From Buxus sempervirens (lineage: Eukaryota > Streptophyta > Magnoliopsida > Buxales > Buxaceae), in the NCBI GenBank assembly GCA_947561395.2, contig OX387186.1:44163220-44227219 (forward strand): a stretch of DNA of 64,000 bases, read 5' to 3'. The notes below the pieces were generated by a model. The model saw only the letters and a program-made list of their open reading frames with translations, searched no databases and had not been told where the DNA came from. Shown piece by piece: positions 48,831-61,400 of the stretch. Within the stretch, counting starts at the first letter, position 1. The number at the start of each line of letters is the position of its first letter. Position numbers and translations under genes: made by a program.

Positions 48831-51800
48831 TCAGCAGAAAAACATGGCATTTTCAAGCTCATTATGCAGCTTCAAGAACCTCTGTTCATCGAACACTGAT
48901 GCCGAAGAAGATGACGAGCGAGATGATGAAGAACTTGCTGTAAAAGCAGGGGAATAACACTCCATGATCACCTCATGGTACTGACGAACCCTGTAAGCAA
49001 CAATGTCAGCATAGTACACTGGTGGGACCAAAGAGACTGGTTTTGTGCACCGAGCAAAGGTATAGCACAGGTTATATATGATCCTTTGCAACTGGTCTGC
49101 TGTAAAATTATGCTCATCCCAGAGAACATGGTAGTGAGTTGGTTTGCTTGTCCCAAGACTCCCATGATGGCTGCAGAGGAAAAAATCAAACTCCAAGTGA
49201 TGCACAATCGTTGTGTCCACAACAGTCCCAGGGAATACATTCCCGCTACTGGTCCCATGATTTCGGTCCATCGGAAAGAGTCGGGTTTGGTGCCGCTTTT
49301 GAGCTATGACGAGTGTGATGGTTGGCGAATAACCATCTGAACTAATTGCATTTTTCATATCTGTTAGCTCTTCATTAAGAACCATATCAAACTGGCTCTC
49401 GCTGACCCCATCACGGAATAAGACGATCTTTTCCGGCTTGACTTTGTTAAGCCGTGCATATTTGTTAATAAGCTCCAGACACATCTCCCCAAAACTTTGT
49501 ATTGCCTCCTTTCTATGACTTTGTAGGCGGTATTGTGCAGCATATTTGTTTGCAGCTGGCCAGTTCATACTAGCCACAACAGCTGCAATAGATGGACTTG
49601 TTGCATTGAAAGCACCAGGATGGTTGACATCAGCTCCAATAAACATAACATGGCCGCTACCTCCAAGGCAAGGAAGACGATCATATAGCTCAAAATTGCT
49701 CCCACCCACCTTCGCATTCATCTTTAATGCAAGATTTGCAAGGTACTGATCCTTGGCCTGGTTTGCATGGCTGCTCAAACAGCATTGTGTCACAATTCCA
49801 AACTCAATCTCACAAAGCCACTTGAGGATCTTGTAGGAAGGATCAACCCTTGCCATTGGACAAACAAGGATCTGCAACCGACCTCTTGAGATCACATCTT
49901 TGAGGAGTTCACGGAGATTATTAACGCGTGCAAGCACACCCATATCAGAGCATCTGCAAAAAAGAGGCTCATTGATCTGTATTCCAAGCCTACGACATCG
50001 AGCAATAAGCTTAGGCACAAATAGGTTAGGGTCCAGTATAACATTCCTCTTGTTACTATCATCACGACCAGGCGAACTGAAGTCTAGGACCCCCCACCGA
50101 TCTATTTGTCTGCCTTCCGACACACGGCTCTCAAGAAGGTTCCACTGGCAATCAGGCCTATCAAGGCTAAATTTAATTGGTCTGCCACTAGCATCACCAA
50201 CTTTCAAATCAGGCGGCTTGATAACACGACCAGTCACTTTTGTCATCCGGGTGTCAACTTCAATTCCAAAGTTCAAAGCGGTTTTTCCCCTGTTTAACAA
50301 TGGAGTAAAACAGTCATAAGGTGGTAAAAGAGAGTAAAGGACCTCAAATCACATCGGTCATACTGTAAAATCCTGAGGTTCTAGGAGTGCACACAACTAA
50401 CATATCTGAACAATCATCAGCATGCATATGAAGAGAACACATTCAAGCATATACAACACACAATCTGTCATAGCAAAGAACATTCTTTCTATCATTTGAT
50501 AGTTCAATAGAAGAAATTTATGATACAATAAGTGTGGTTCATTTATCATCACGACCTACAGGCATAACATGGTTACTTCTTCAACCAAAAATTCCTCTCT
50601 CAGCCCACAAGGTTCTGTTTTGAAACAGTGCATCATTGAGATACAATAAATTTGGTGTATAAGGTGAAGCTGAGTATTACTATACCAATGAATTTGCACC
50701 CTACCTTAGCAGGTGAATAGAAGTACAATAAACCATCAAATATAAAGCCTTTTTTAGCAAGTTTTTAGCCAATATCAGGTCCTTTAGACACCTGCTGGTT
50801 AATTCAAAGATTGCAACCTTCTCGTATCTTCATTGTAAACCAAAGTTCAGAAAATGACATAGTATCACTATCAAAACTACATTGTTCATGTATAGTGAAT
50901 GGATCTAGTAAAATTTTGATAGGCTCAGAAATTGATTGAAGAAAAAAGAAAACAGAAGGTAAAAAAAAAAAAAAAAAAAAACACCACTGCGCAGGCATTC
51001 CATATTGATATCAGCATGTGTGGTGTAATTTCCTTGCGCAGATCCCAGGGATTGGCCCTTTGGCAGAAACCAGGAAGATAAATGAATTCCAAATAGAAAG
51101 ATCTATGCTAAATATTGATCAGACTATATAACATCTAACATATAAGACTCATATAATAAAAGGATAATACCCAAAAATAAAGAAATAAATACAAAGCTAC
51201 ATAGAGAAAATAAAACACAGCCATTGATGGCATGCTGAGTTCTATTCATGATTCTAGGGTGCAAACACAAAGCACTAAAAAACAGACCATATGTGCCATT
51301 ATAGGTATATATACTGAAAATACTCAAAAAATTCTCTTCAAAATATGTGTTCCAGTGACTGTCCCAAGCACCATCAGCTATAATAGCATGTGACAGTCAT
51401 GGGCAAGGGTAACCACTTCCTCATCCTGATAAATGGGTTGAATTTGGCATAAGAAAATCCCAAACAAGGAAAGAATTTAACACAGAAAATATTAGTAAAA
51501 TGGTTGATGCCTGTAATTACATACCCTCGAGGACCATCATTCGCCCGGACCATATGATCTATCACCTCCCTTCTTACCCAGGGCTTAGCTAGTGCAATTT
51601 CCTTGCATTTCTTAGCAGCATCCCTGTTAGCCCATTCCTTCTCCAACAACTCCTTCGGATATCTTTGGCCTTCCACCAGAACACAGAATTCCATTGGAAC
51701 ATAATTAATCTTCTTGCCCCTGCTGAAATCCAGACAAGGGAGATTTTTGTATTTGATTTCCTTTCCATATTTGGTTCTGAAGTACTCGACAAGTCCGATC

Positions 51801-53661
51801 CTCCTTGGTGGATTGTTCCCTTCTTGATCTTCAAGGTCAAATGACAGATTGCTTGAGATGAAATCCGTCAACCCCACTATAGTGTACTTCTGCTTGGTTC
51901 TCCTGTGAGTCACCGTCACTTTCAAACCTTTCAATGCCCTTTCGATATCCTTTCTTGTACGGTTATCCAACCTACTAGGATTAAAGGGCAAGTGTCGCAA
52001 GTGTTCTGCTAGAAAATCAAGTACCGGGATTGGCTTCCGAACTGCCAAAACCGAATAGTCGACACACAAGGCCAGACCCTGCGCAGTGGGCTTCAGGCTA
52101 TGCTTAAAACCTCTAGAAGCCACAAGACCGCGACCAAGATCATCACTAATCTCGAAGCGTTTTGGATAAAAGCCCGGACCAATTGGAACATAATTCAGAG
52201 TTGGTTCCTCTTTCATCACCAAATCCATAGCTTGCAGTATCTTTCGGGGTAGTTTTATTTGTTGTCTTCCCAAATAAGCCTGCAACTCTTGAAGCTTAAG
52301 GTCACTTACATGCTTGATGGAAAATATGTATGCACGAGTCCTGGAATCCTCCCCCTCAGACAGTTCCACCCTAAACCTCCCAGTGGGTAGCTCGACCACA
52401 CTGAAAATATTCTTCTCCCCATCATAAGCAGTGACTGACACAGGAAATCGTGTGGGATCATCAGAGAATAACTTCCTCTGGATTGCACGCATATCAGATT
52501 TGGATATCCGGACACTCCGGCCACGTCTCGGCGGCTCCTCTGGTTTAATCTCGACATCATAGTGGAGTACGGTCATGGAATGATTGAATCTAACAAGAAA
52601 GTGATTGGCAAGTAGCTGAACCTTTCTTGCAGTTTCTGTTCCAATGCTAGGTCGTCTTATAGGTTGTTTTTCACCACCTTCCGGCACCGATGATGCAGGA
52701 GGTTCTGAAATTTCCATCGACTGAAACTCCGTTACAGGAGGGTCTGTGAATCAGAATTAGAAAAAAAAAACTCAGTAAGACTATTTTAGGACCTGATTCT
52801 CAAAAACAACTAAGATTTCTAGTAGATGTATGTTTTACAATTCAAATGCTACTATAACAAGTCAAGTCAATGTTAACGTGATAGATCATAATTTCAAAGA
52901 ATTCTAGAAAACCAGAAGGATTCAAGCCAAGCCATAAACAAAGATCGAAGCCATAAATAGATACACTGCAATGAAATGAAACATTAATTCCACAATAAGG
53001 ATGAATCAAGCTCATATCATAAAGTCCGATAACTGCTTGATGAACTTATGAAGCTACTAGATGTAATTGTCTCAAACAAGTATAATCGACAAATCGAAAA
53101 AAAAAAACCAAAAACCTTCACAAATGCCATCGATCAAATCAAAACACCACAAACAGTAAAAATGTAAATTCCACTTTCAACAAAATCCAAACTCGAATAG
53201 AAGAATGAGCAGACCAAAAACCTCCACAAATGCATTCGATCAAATCACAAAAATCAAAACACGGCAAATAGTAAAACCGTAACTCCTAACTAAAATCAAA
53301 TCCGAAAACACGAAAAACCTTATGGTTTTATCAGAAATAAAATACCGGAAATGTGCGGATCCATGGATGAGGAACTGGAAGCTTGGGATTGGGATCGAAC
53401 CCAACCACGGGTTGAGCCCCTCGAAGCTCCTCCACCATAAGATCCCCTCGAAGATCCTTCACCGGAACCACCAGTACTCCCAGCACCGGAGAAGTGGCCG
53501 GAACCGGAACTGGATGATGCTTGCCCATACCCGCGACCTCGGCCGGCCACAGCGCTGTAGGTACCCTGTTGCGCAGGATTCCGATTGCCGGGATTCACTC
53601 CACGGCCTTGAGGGTTTCTTCCTCTCCCTGGATATCCTCCTCTTCTTCTCTGGTTGTCCAT
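48831..53661 (-). CDS. AGO2: Argonaute, AGO2/AGO3 clade
   Basis: Small-RNA-guided slicer of RNA silencing. Exons on the minus strand are 53661-53346, 52743-51525 and 50289-48831, giving 997 residues. Introns are GT-AG and in phase. Residues 1-100 are Gly/Arg/Ser-rich (RRRGGYPGRGRNPQGRG), as in plant AGO2. The N domain follows at about 140-300, PAZ at about 340-470, then MID and PIWI to the end. Catalytic residues: D in FIGADVNHP (about 732), D in FRDGVSESQFD (about 805) and D in VYYADIVAYR (about 940). The third is His in AGO1-type proteins; D-D-D marks the AGO2/AGO3 clade. The C-terminus ELENAMFFC fits the clade, where a hydrophobic tail such as MFF is typical. AGO2 members act in antiviral and bacterial defence. 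AGO2 versus AGO3 cannot be split by eye. Confidence 0.93.
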
Positions 53662-55506
53662 TGCAGCTCAAGCAAGTAAATAAAGCAAGTAAAGATTATC
53701 AACAATGGCGTGCAAAACTTGAACTGAGAAGAAAGAGGAGGTTCTAAATAGAAGAGAACTGGCGGTTGACTGAAATGACGATAACACCCTCTCCCGTGCC
53801 CCGTAAGTTTTGCTGCACTTTCCGCGCAAAAGAAAAATTCATTCTCGAATGTTCTTTTCGGTAAAAAAATTTTAAAAATTAGAAAATGTTCTGGAAAGTT
53901 CGACAAAGTAGTTATAAACTTTTGCTGATCCGTTACCTGGGGTCTTGATCCAAATACAACTTTCCTTTCAAAATTCTTACATTTGGGGTTTCTCATTAGT
54001 CATATACATTAAAATTATTTAACTTTGCTTAATAATGTGATAAGCAGTTATTGAGTGACATTTTCACCTTATGGATTAAGTGTTTTGATTGGAATTATTG
54101 AAGGGTTTTTTTTTGAAAAATGAAAAAGGAAGAAGACAAAATTACCCATATAAATATTTAAGAAAATGACACAAGAAGAATAATTTAGGAAAAAAAATAA
54201 ATTAGTTTGGCATGCTTCCCAGAAGAACACTTTGTGCTTTGTGTTATGTGTAGTATAGATTTATTAGTCTTTTAGTAAATACCTTGGAAAGATGATTTTG
54301 TATTTACAATAAATTAAATGTGACAATGTGATAAGAATTATCTTAAAGCTTGAGGGTAGAAATGTCATTAAAAACTTCAAAATAATAAATTTTTTTTTTA
54401 ATTTATTGCATGTCATGTCGTAGGTTGTTGACGAAGGAGAGAGACTGAGAACTTCATAGTCAAAATCGATCCCTGAAAGTTCGTTTTGGAAAGGCGGAGG
54501 AAGCGGCGGAGAAAGACATGCACGACGCGGCATGCATCCTCCCGCGGCTTAGATTTCGAGACAACTGACGTGTTCATTTCCAATCGTCGTGGGACCCACC
54601 CAAGCGGATAAAGTTAAGGACGGGTGTGATGACTGATGAGACTTCCCATAGAATTAGAAGCCAACTGCTTGGAGATCAATGTCCAGCTCCCACGAATCGT
54701 GGCCGTCCGATCGGTGAAGACAAAGAAAGCGACGCGTAACTGAAATCCGCGTGTCTTTCTTCCGCCTCACCAAACACGCTCTTATTTCTTCTGCTCGGAA
54801 ATTCTAACAGGAACTGCGAGAGAGAAGCGCGCGAGTGTAGTGAGCATTCTTTTTCCGCCGCTTTCTTTCAAGATATATTCTTTAGCGGCGGTTGTCCTAA
54901 GCAATTTAAATTCTAACCTTAACAATCAATTCTTTGGGTTAGTTTCACACATTTACATTAACTGAGTTTTTCTAATCTTTATATCCTATAAGATTACCAA
55001 ATTAGAAAAAAAAAAGCCTAGTCTTCACTTGGTTTCCAAATTCCAATCAACCCATCAATTTTCAACCCGTTTTGGCAATGTTGAGCAAAAATGACCAAAA
55101 TGCTCCCGGTTTGGAAAACTCACAAAAGCCTTGGAACTTGGCCTTCAAATTAGCGAATTTGCTATTTTAGGAAAGAATTGATTACTTTCATTTAGGGTAA
55201 GTAAATTCCGTTTTGAGTCAATCTTCTGGGCATATTCTTATTTTAAGGTGTATTTTAGGAATTTGAGTCTAACTCGAATTTCACTATTTTTAGTAAAATT
55301 AATTTTCTTTTTCTTGTTTCCTATTTTAGGGCTTTCTTGAAACACCTATGTAAAATCTAACCTTAACACCTATCAAATATCATACCTTCGGTCAACTTAC
55401 AAGAATATTTATGAATTAAAAATCTTTTGATTCTAATTGATAGGTGTTAAAATTCTTGTGTTTAGTTGACATATCAGAGTTTGTTGTTGCTTTGCTTTTA
55501 TGATTA
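53662..55506. other. AGO2 upstream region, no gene seen
   Basis: Should hold the AGO2 promoter and leader. 54490-54860 is GC-richer with CpGs (GCGGCGGAGAAAG, CGCGCGAGTG) and may be a promoter of AGO2 or of an unseen transcript. The minus strand at 54259 shows a Helitron-like 5' end (TCTATACTACACATAAC) with no matching 3' end found. Confidence 0.4.
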
Positions 55507-55769
55507 CTAGAGGAGACACATGCATTATTGCATGTAAAAGGTAGATCACGTTGGATCTCCTTAGGCAATTTGAGGTTTTAAGGAGCATGCATTGGCTAGT
55601 TATATGGTAAGTTTAGAATTATTTGGGAGCGTATTGGATAGAGGAGACTTGTAGGGATTTTCAAAGGATAATTTGTGGTTGACAATGAAGTGTAAGGCAA
55701 TTTCAAGAAGTCGAAGATAATAGTTGGCACGCTTACCAAGGGTGTGCTTCCCTTTATATATAATATAGA
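55507..55769 (-). mobile_element. Small non-autonomous Helitron (263 bp)
   Basis: Minus strand: A|TCTATATTATAT at 55769 and a 3' end with hairpin ACATGCAATAATGCATGT followed by GTCTCCT and CTAG|T at 55507. Non-coding. Confidence 0.8.
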
Positions 55770-56175
55770 TAGATTGTCTTGAAACGATTAAAATATTTTT
55801 TGGATTTATAAGGATTGATGCATCAGATCAAATTTTGCTGTCCTATAGATAGCTCATCTAAGTTAAATACTTAGTTTGTATTTTAAAAACAATATAATAT
55901 ATACACATTTTAAAAGAGTATAGCAGGCCACACTTCCCAATATATAAGTGATAATGAATCCTCATTTCTAGAATCAACTATAAATGGAAATATCACATTA
56001 TATGGGAATTTCAATAAACACTTGTAGGTATGAATTATAATTCTCATGGATCGTGCGAATTGGGTGCTTTTTCTTTTTTCATGTGAATTATCTAGATTTG
56101 GTGGGAGTGGTCCTTCAAAATTAAGAATTGAAACTCACATTAACTCCAAATTTGCGCATCCAAGAATACTTCACA
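55770..56175. other. Intergenic, no gene seen
   Basis: AT-rich spacer between two small Helitrons. No coding signal. Confidence 0.5.
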
Positions 56176-56477
56176 TCTATGCTATTAATAAAAGAAGAGA
56201 GGGAAATATTCTTAGATTCTCTTTAGATTCTAGCCCCCGTTTTTTCCCCCACAAACACCTTCTACAAAACAATAAAACCAATTTGTCGTGTCCCAAACGT
56301 CTAGAATATACTCCACGTTCAAACCCAAGCAAAATTGCAAGGCTTTATCCCATCTCCACATTTATCTTCATGCACAAACTAACTCCTTGATTATCTGCAT
56401 TTTCAAATTACTTTATCATTCAAACTGAAAGTGAGCCCTTCAAATTTTCTATGCACTTAGAGTGTGTAGTCCCCTAG
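56176..56477 (+). mobile_element. Small Helitron candidate (302 bp)
   Basis: Starts A|TCTATGCTATTA at 56176 and ends TGTAGTCCCCTAG|T at 56477. The last bases match the end of the 4137-4487 Helitron (GCAGTCCCCTAG). The hairpin before the end is degenerate (CTATGCAC/GTGTGTAG). Confidence 0.55.
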
Positions 56478-56499
56478 TGTAATATATACGTACATACAT

Positions 56500-56566
<67 letters not shown>

Positions 56567-56580
56567 TATAGATATATATA
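56500..56580. repeat. TA microsatellite
   Basis: About 80 bases of almost pure TA repeat with two GATA interruptions at the right end. Confidence 0.95.
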
Positions 56581-56837
56581 TTCTTTGTTCTAAGAAAAGT
56601 AGTGAAAAAAAAAAAGAAGAAAAGGGATTTGGATTCAAATGAGCTCAATTCTAATTTAAGACCCCACTAAGAGATGCAATACTTAAAGGGTCTTGTTTAT
56701 CATTTCTCACAAGGCACCCATGATTCCTTATCGATAGATATCTTGTCTTTGGAGAATATTTTTCGCTCCTAGGTGAAGAGGTTATTGTCTTAGCCTCCCA
56801 AAGAAACTTCCAACTTTTGGAAAGGAATTAGAAGAAA

Positions 56838-58421
56838 CTAGTGTACTGCCCGTATGATGCATGAACATTGTATGTAAAATTGAATACTTGACTTCAACCT
56901 TAGAGAATTGTCATTAGAGTTTGGGAAAAAGATTAGTTACATCAATTGATGGTGCATTATACATATACTAAAGGCAAGTTAGATTGTTATGATGAAATAA
57001 TATGAATTTGTCAACGAAGCAAACATGTTTACAAGTTTAAGAATTACTTGTAAGTCGAAGAAAATCATCTTAAAATAGGAAGTGGACTATTACTATAAGA
57101 AAAGATAATATAATAAATAACTCAAAGCAGTGTAGTCATCAAAGAACTAGGGGAAAAAGGTTTAAGGGGAAGAGAGAGAGAGATATTTATTTACTATATA
57201 AATATAATATTATAATTATAATTACAATTTTTATTTATATTTTATTTAAAAAGGAAAAGATAATTAATTGTATAACGATAGTGAAGTTATATTACCTTCG
57301 ACGATAGTTGCCAACTTTTCCCTATTATATAATTATAATTCAATATCATTTATGAAAAGATAATAAGCATTAATCCTTTATTGGAGTAGTAGATTATAGC
57401 TGGTAAAAGATTTTTACGAAAGCTTTTGCCTACTAAGACAATTATAAATGAATATGGAAAAAATAATTAATTTTAGATTAGAAATTAATTATAATAACTT
57501 AATTAATTAATATATAAATTATTAATTAATTAATATATAAATTATTAATTAATTAATATATAAATTCATTATTATTAATTAAGATATTATACTATAATTA
57601 ATTATATTGAATTTTAAATATAACTTCATTATATTGATAATATAATGAAGTTATATTTAAACTTAATTGATATCTTAATTTATACCTTAATTGATATCTT
57701 AATAAGGAAAAAATAATTAGTTGAATAACGGTTAATAGATGGAAAGAAAATAGGTATTAATCCTATTTTGGAGTAGAGTATAGTCGGTAAAATAATTATA
57801 CAAAAGCTTTTGCCTTTAGTGAGATGCATCATTTATTGGAATCCCCTGCATGCCACGTAACTCTAAGACCTGTAACTCTATGCATTGCCAATTTTATGAA
57901 AGCTTTTCTACACCTACTACTCCAAGACAGTATCCATTCACACTAAGATTTTTTTAAAATAATCCAGATTCAATCATGTAATTCTCAAAATTAGAAATCA
58001 GTAATACTTTTGTAAAATAATAGTGAATGAATGTCATTTTATTCTACCTAAAATACCCTCAAATAAGTTATAAATCAAATCTTTTGTCAATATCTTTTTA
58101 ATGGAGTTAAGAAGTCTTTTGACGGTATTTTTGAAAGAAATCTTTTATGAGTATAAAAATAACAATCGTCTCAATAATGTTATAAGAGTATCACTGGTTT
58201 ATAATTTTAAAGAATTAGATGACTATATCTGAATTATTTTATAAAGTTATCGATAAAGCAGCTTGGATACAAATCTCACGTAATTCGTCGGCTCGAGCAG
58301 ACCCGCCTGATTCGCGTGTGATGGGGTCCATGCGCCGCCCGGAACAAACCCGCTTTCTGTAGCTCAAAGCAACCCTCTAAAGCATACGAAGCTGCCGCTT
58401 AAGACGCCACCCCCGCCCTGA
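56838..58421 (-). mobile_element. Helitron remnant interrupted by LINE
   Basis: The minus-strand 3' end at 56838 has a degraded hairpin region (CATACGGGCAGTAC) and CTAG|T, like the ends of the tandem Helitrons. The minus-strand start (58420 downwards) has the same GC-rich 5' block followed by ATAATTCAGATATAGTC repeats seen in Helitrons 1-3. Its true 5' TCTAT end is missing because the LINE poly(A) begins at 58422; it should lie beyond the window. Two related ~130-bp blocks recur inside (57250-57430 and 57703-57830). Confidence 0.6.
57614..57660. repeat. Perfect 22-bp-arm palindrome
   Basis: Arms TTAAATATAACTTCATTATA-TT and its exact complement are separated by GAT. It lies inside the Helitron remnant in AT-rich DNA. 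Confidence 0.9.
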
Positions 58422-61400
58422 TTTTTTTTTTTTGATGATCAGATTCACAAAAAAAGATAATTAAATAGAGTTTGAATTGGGGATTGTTCTAGGTCTTGTT
58501 CGGCCCATATAGTCATCCCTAACACATTGAGAAATACGGGGAGGGAGGTTCCTTAACCAAAAACAAGAAGAGTTCGAAATAGCATAGTTCGCCAAACTAT
58601 CCACCACACAGTTCGCTTCCCTAAACACTGCTCTGAATCTGATGTCTTCAAGAGAGTTGGACAAGAGGTAGATTTCTTCTAATTGGGTTGTAATCTTCCA
58701 TAGGGGGTTAGACTTCTGAGCAAGAATTTCTATTAGAGATTTGCAATCGCCTTCAATTATGACTTTGTTAAAATTGAGATGTGCCGCCATCCGGAGACCC
58801 TCCAGTACTGCCATTGTTTCTGTCATTAGTGAGTCTGTAATTCCTAACCTTGATGCTATGGCTCCAATGCAGACTCCATCGCTGTTCCTCGCTATACATC
58901 CAATTGCCGCTTGATCGGGCTCCCTTTGGATGCTCCGTCAACATTGATTTTGATCCAACCCTCACTTGGTTTTGCCCACCTGATGTAGAGGTCCTCGGCC
59001 TTCTTCAACATTCCCAATTGGTCTTCTTTGTTCAATCTCCTTGAGTCCTCCTGTAATATAGACATGAAGTTAATATTTTCTAGTAAAGAAGGTTTGATGT
59101 TTTCAAAAATCATTTTGTTCCTAGCATTCCAAACCACCCAGCAGTTGTTTGCCCAAGCTGCTAAGATGATATTATCACTGAGGTATTTGTCTTGAGGTTG
59201 CATGAGGTCCTTGAACAGCCATTCCTTGCATGTTTGGGGATGTGAAGGCTCCCCTAGCAACCCACCCATGAAGCCAAACCATATAGCCCTGCTAAAACTA
59301 CACTTAAGGAACAAATGAGCATTGGAGTCTTGATCTTGATTGCACAAAGAACATAATTCAAGAGGAACATTTAATCTAGAATGGAGAAGTTCATTGGTTG
59401 GTGTACCTTCTTGCAGCAATTTCCACAAAAAGAATTTGATTTTCTGGGGGCAGGGAAGGTGCCATAACTTAAGCCTAAGCCGCTTACCTGCATCCATCTG
59501 CTGTTCTTCACCATATGTTAACATACGGTATGCTGAGGCCACAGAAAACCTGCCCTTAGCTGTCCCTTTCCAAATGAGTCTATCAGAGCCGCAGTCTTAC
59601 TAATGGGAATCTCTAAGATCTTTTGCACCACCAGGGGGTTCCAGACTTCTCTATTTTTCTGGGTGTTCTAGGTTCTAAGCTGTTGGTCTATTAAATCCCC
59701 TAGGTTATTTAAATTCTGAGTTTCCTCATTTATAATCTTCTCTCTCTCCAAGTTCTGATTCCAGCCACTCTCTCCTATCCCAATTGACCGACCATTTGCT
59801 ATTATCCACTCCATACCTTTCTTGATCACCTCTTTACTTTGGCATATTTGTCTCCATAACCAGGAATCAGTTCTCTTTATTGGAACCTTTAAGAACACTT
59901 CTTTGCTATAGTATTTAGCTCTCATGAGATTTCTCCACACTTTTGATTCCTTTTGGGCCATCCCCCAAGCTATTTTGGCAAACATAGCTTGGTTAAATTT
60001 CCTACTGTTCTTTATGTTTAATCCCCCACATCTAGTAGGAAGACAGATTTTTTCCCAGCATATAGTGTGAATGGTTCTTTCTTTATCAGGCTTAGACCAG
60101 AAAAAAGTTCTAGCTTCCTTGTCTATGTGATCCAAGATGGTGGAAGGGAGTTTGAGACACCCCATGAGGTATTGGGAGGTACTGAAGAGGGTAGCATTTA
60201 TGAGAGTCACTCTTTTCCAGCTTGATTTAAGAGTCTAGCTTTCCACCCAACCAGTTTTTTGTTAATTTTATCAATGATTTCTTGAAAATTGTGAATCTTT
60301 GGATTTTTTAGGAAGGTGGGGATTCCTAGGTATTTTCCAGGCTTCCTAGTTGGTTTTATTCCAAGCTCTATGGCCATGTCCCCCTTATTTTTACCTTTGA
60401 TGTTGGGGCCAAAATACAGTTCGGGCTTTTCTTGATTAAAACTGTGGTCAGCACTCTCATAGAAGGTGTCTAGAATGGTTTTGAAGTTCATGACATTTTG
60501 TTTTGTGGCTTTCCCAAAGTCATCAGCATACAAGAGGTGACTAATGGGTTTAGAAACAGTGTTGGCTTTAATTCCATTTATGAAGTTGCAATTTTCAGCT
60601 TTAATCAGAAAGATAGATAGAACATGTTGGGTGATAATAAAGAAAGGAGATAAAAGGATCCCCCTGTTTAATACCCCTAGATGGAGATATCAACCCACAT
60701 GATTTTCCATTGATAAGGACACTATAAGATACAGAGTTTATGCACATCATGATTAGATTAATGAAACCCTCGCAGAATCCACATGCTTTAAAGGTCTTCT
60801 TGATAAAATCCCAATCCAACCTGTCATAGGCCTTAGATATGTCCATTTTTTAAGCAAAAAAGAGCCCTTTCTTGTTTTTTTTTCTTTTGTTTATGATATG
60901 ATAGAGTTCTTGGGCAGCAAGGATATTCTCTTGAATGTTTCTACTCGGGACAAAAGCAGATTGGAAAGGGGAAATTATCCTAGAGATCAAAGGCCTCAAT
61001 CTATCAACCACAATCCTAGATATGATTTTTATAGATGAAATTGCAGAGGCTGATAGGCCTGAATTCATTGGGTTTTCTAGGGTTTTCAGATTTAGGAATA
61101 AGTACAATGAAGGTATGGTTTAGCTTTTTGTCCAAGTACCCATTAGAAAAGAAGTCTCTCACAACCTTTGTAACATCTTCACCCACCACCTCCCAGTAGT
61201 TTGATAGAAGAGCCCTTAAAAGCCATCCGGGCCAGGGCTCTTAAGAGCGCTAAGATTTTTAATAGCATTCCTAATCTCCATCGTCAGTGACCTCTCTCAT
61301 TAACCCTTGGTTATCCGCCTTAAAGATGCAATTGTCTACCACATTGAGGATAGAAGTGTCCCTCTCTCTTTTCAGTAGAGTATAGAGTGGAAAAGTAATC

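Noticed and set aside
48975-50319. Plus-strand ORFs of 121-139 codons opposite AGO2
   Set aside because: Shadows of the conserved PIWI/MID coding exon; no domain of their own.
56457-56648. ORF of alternating Ile and Tyr
   Set aside because: Translation of the TA microsatellite.
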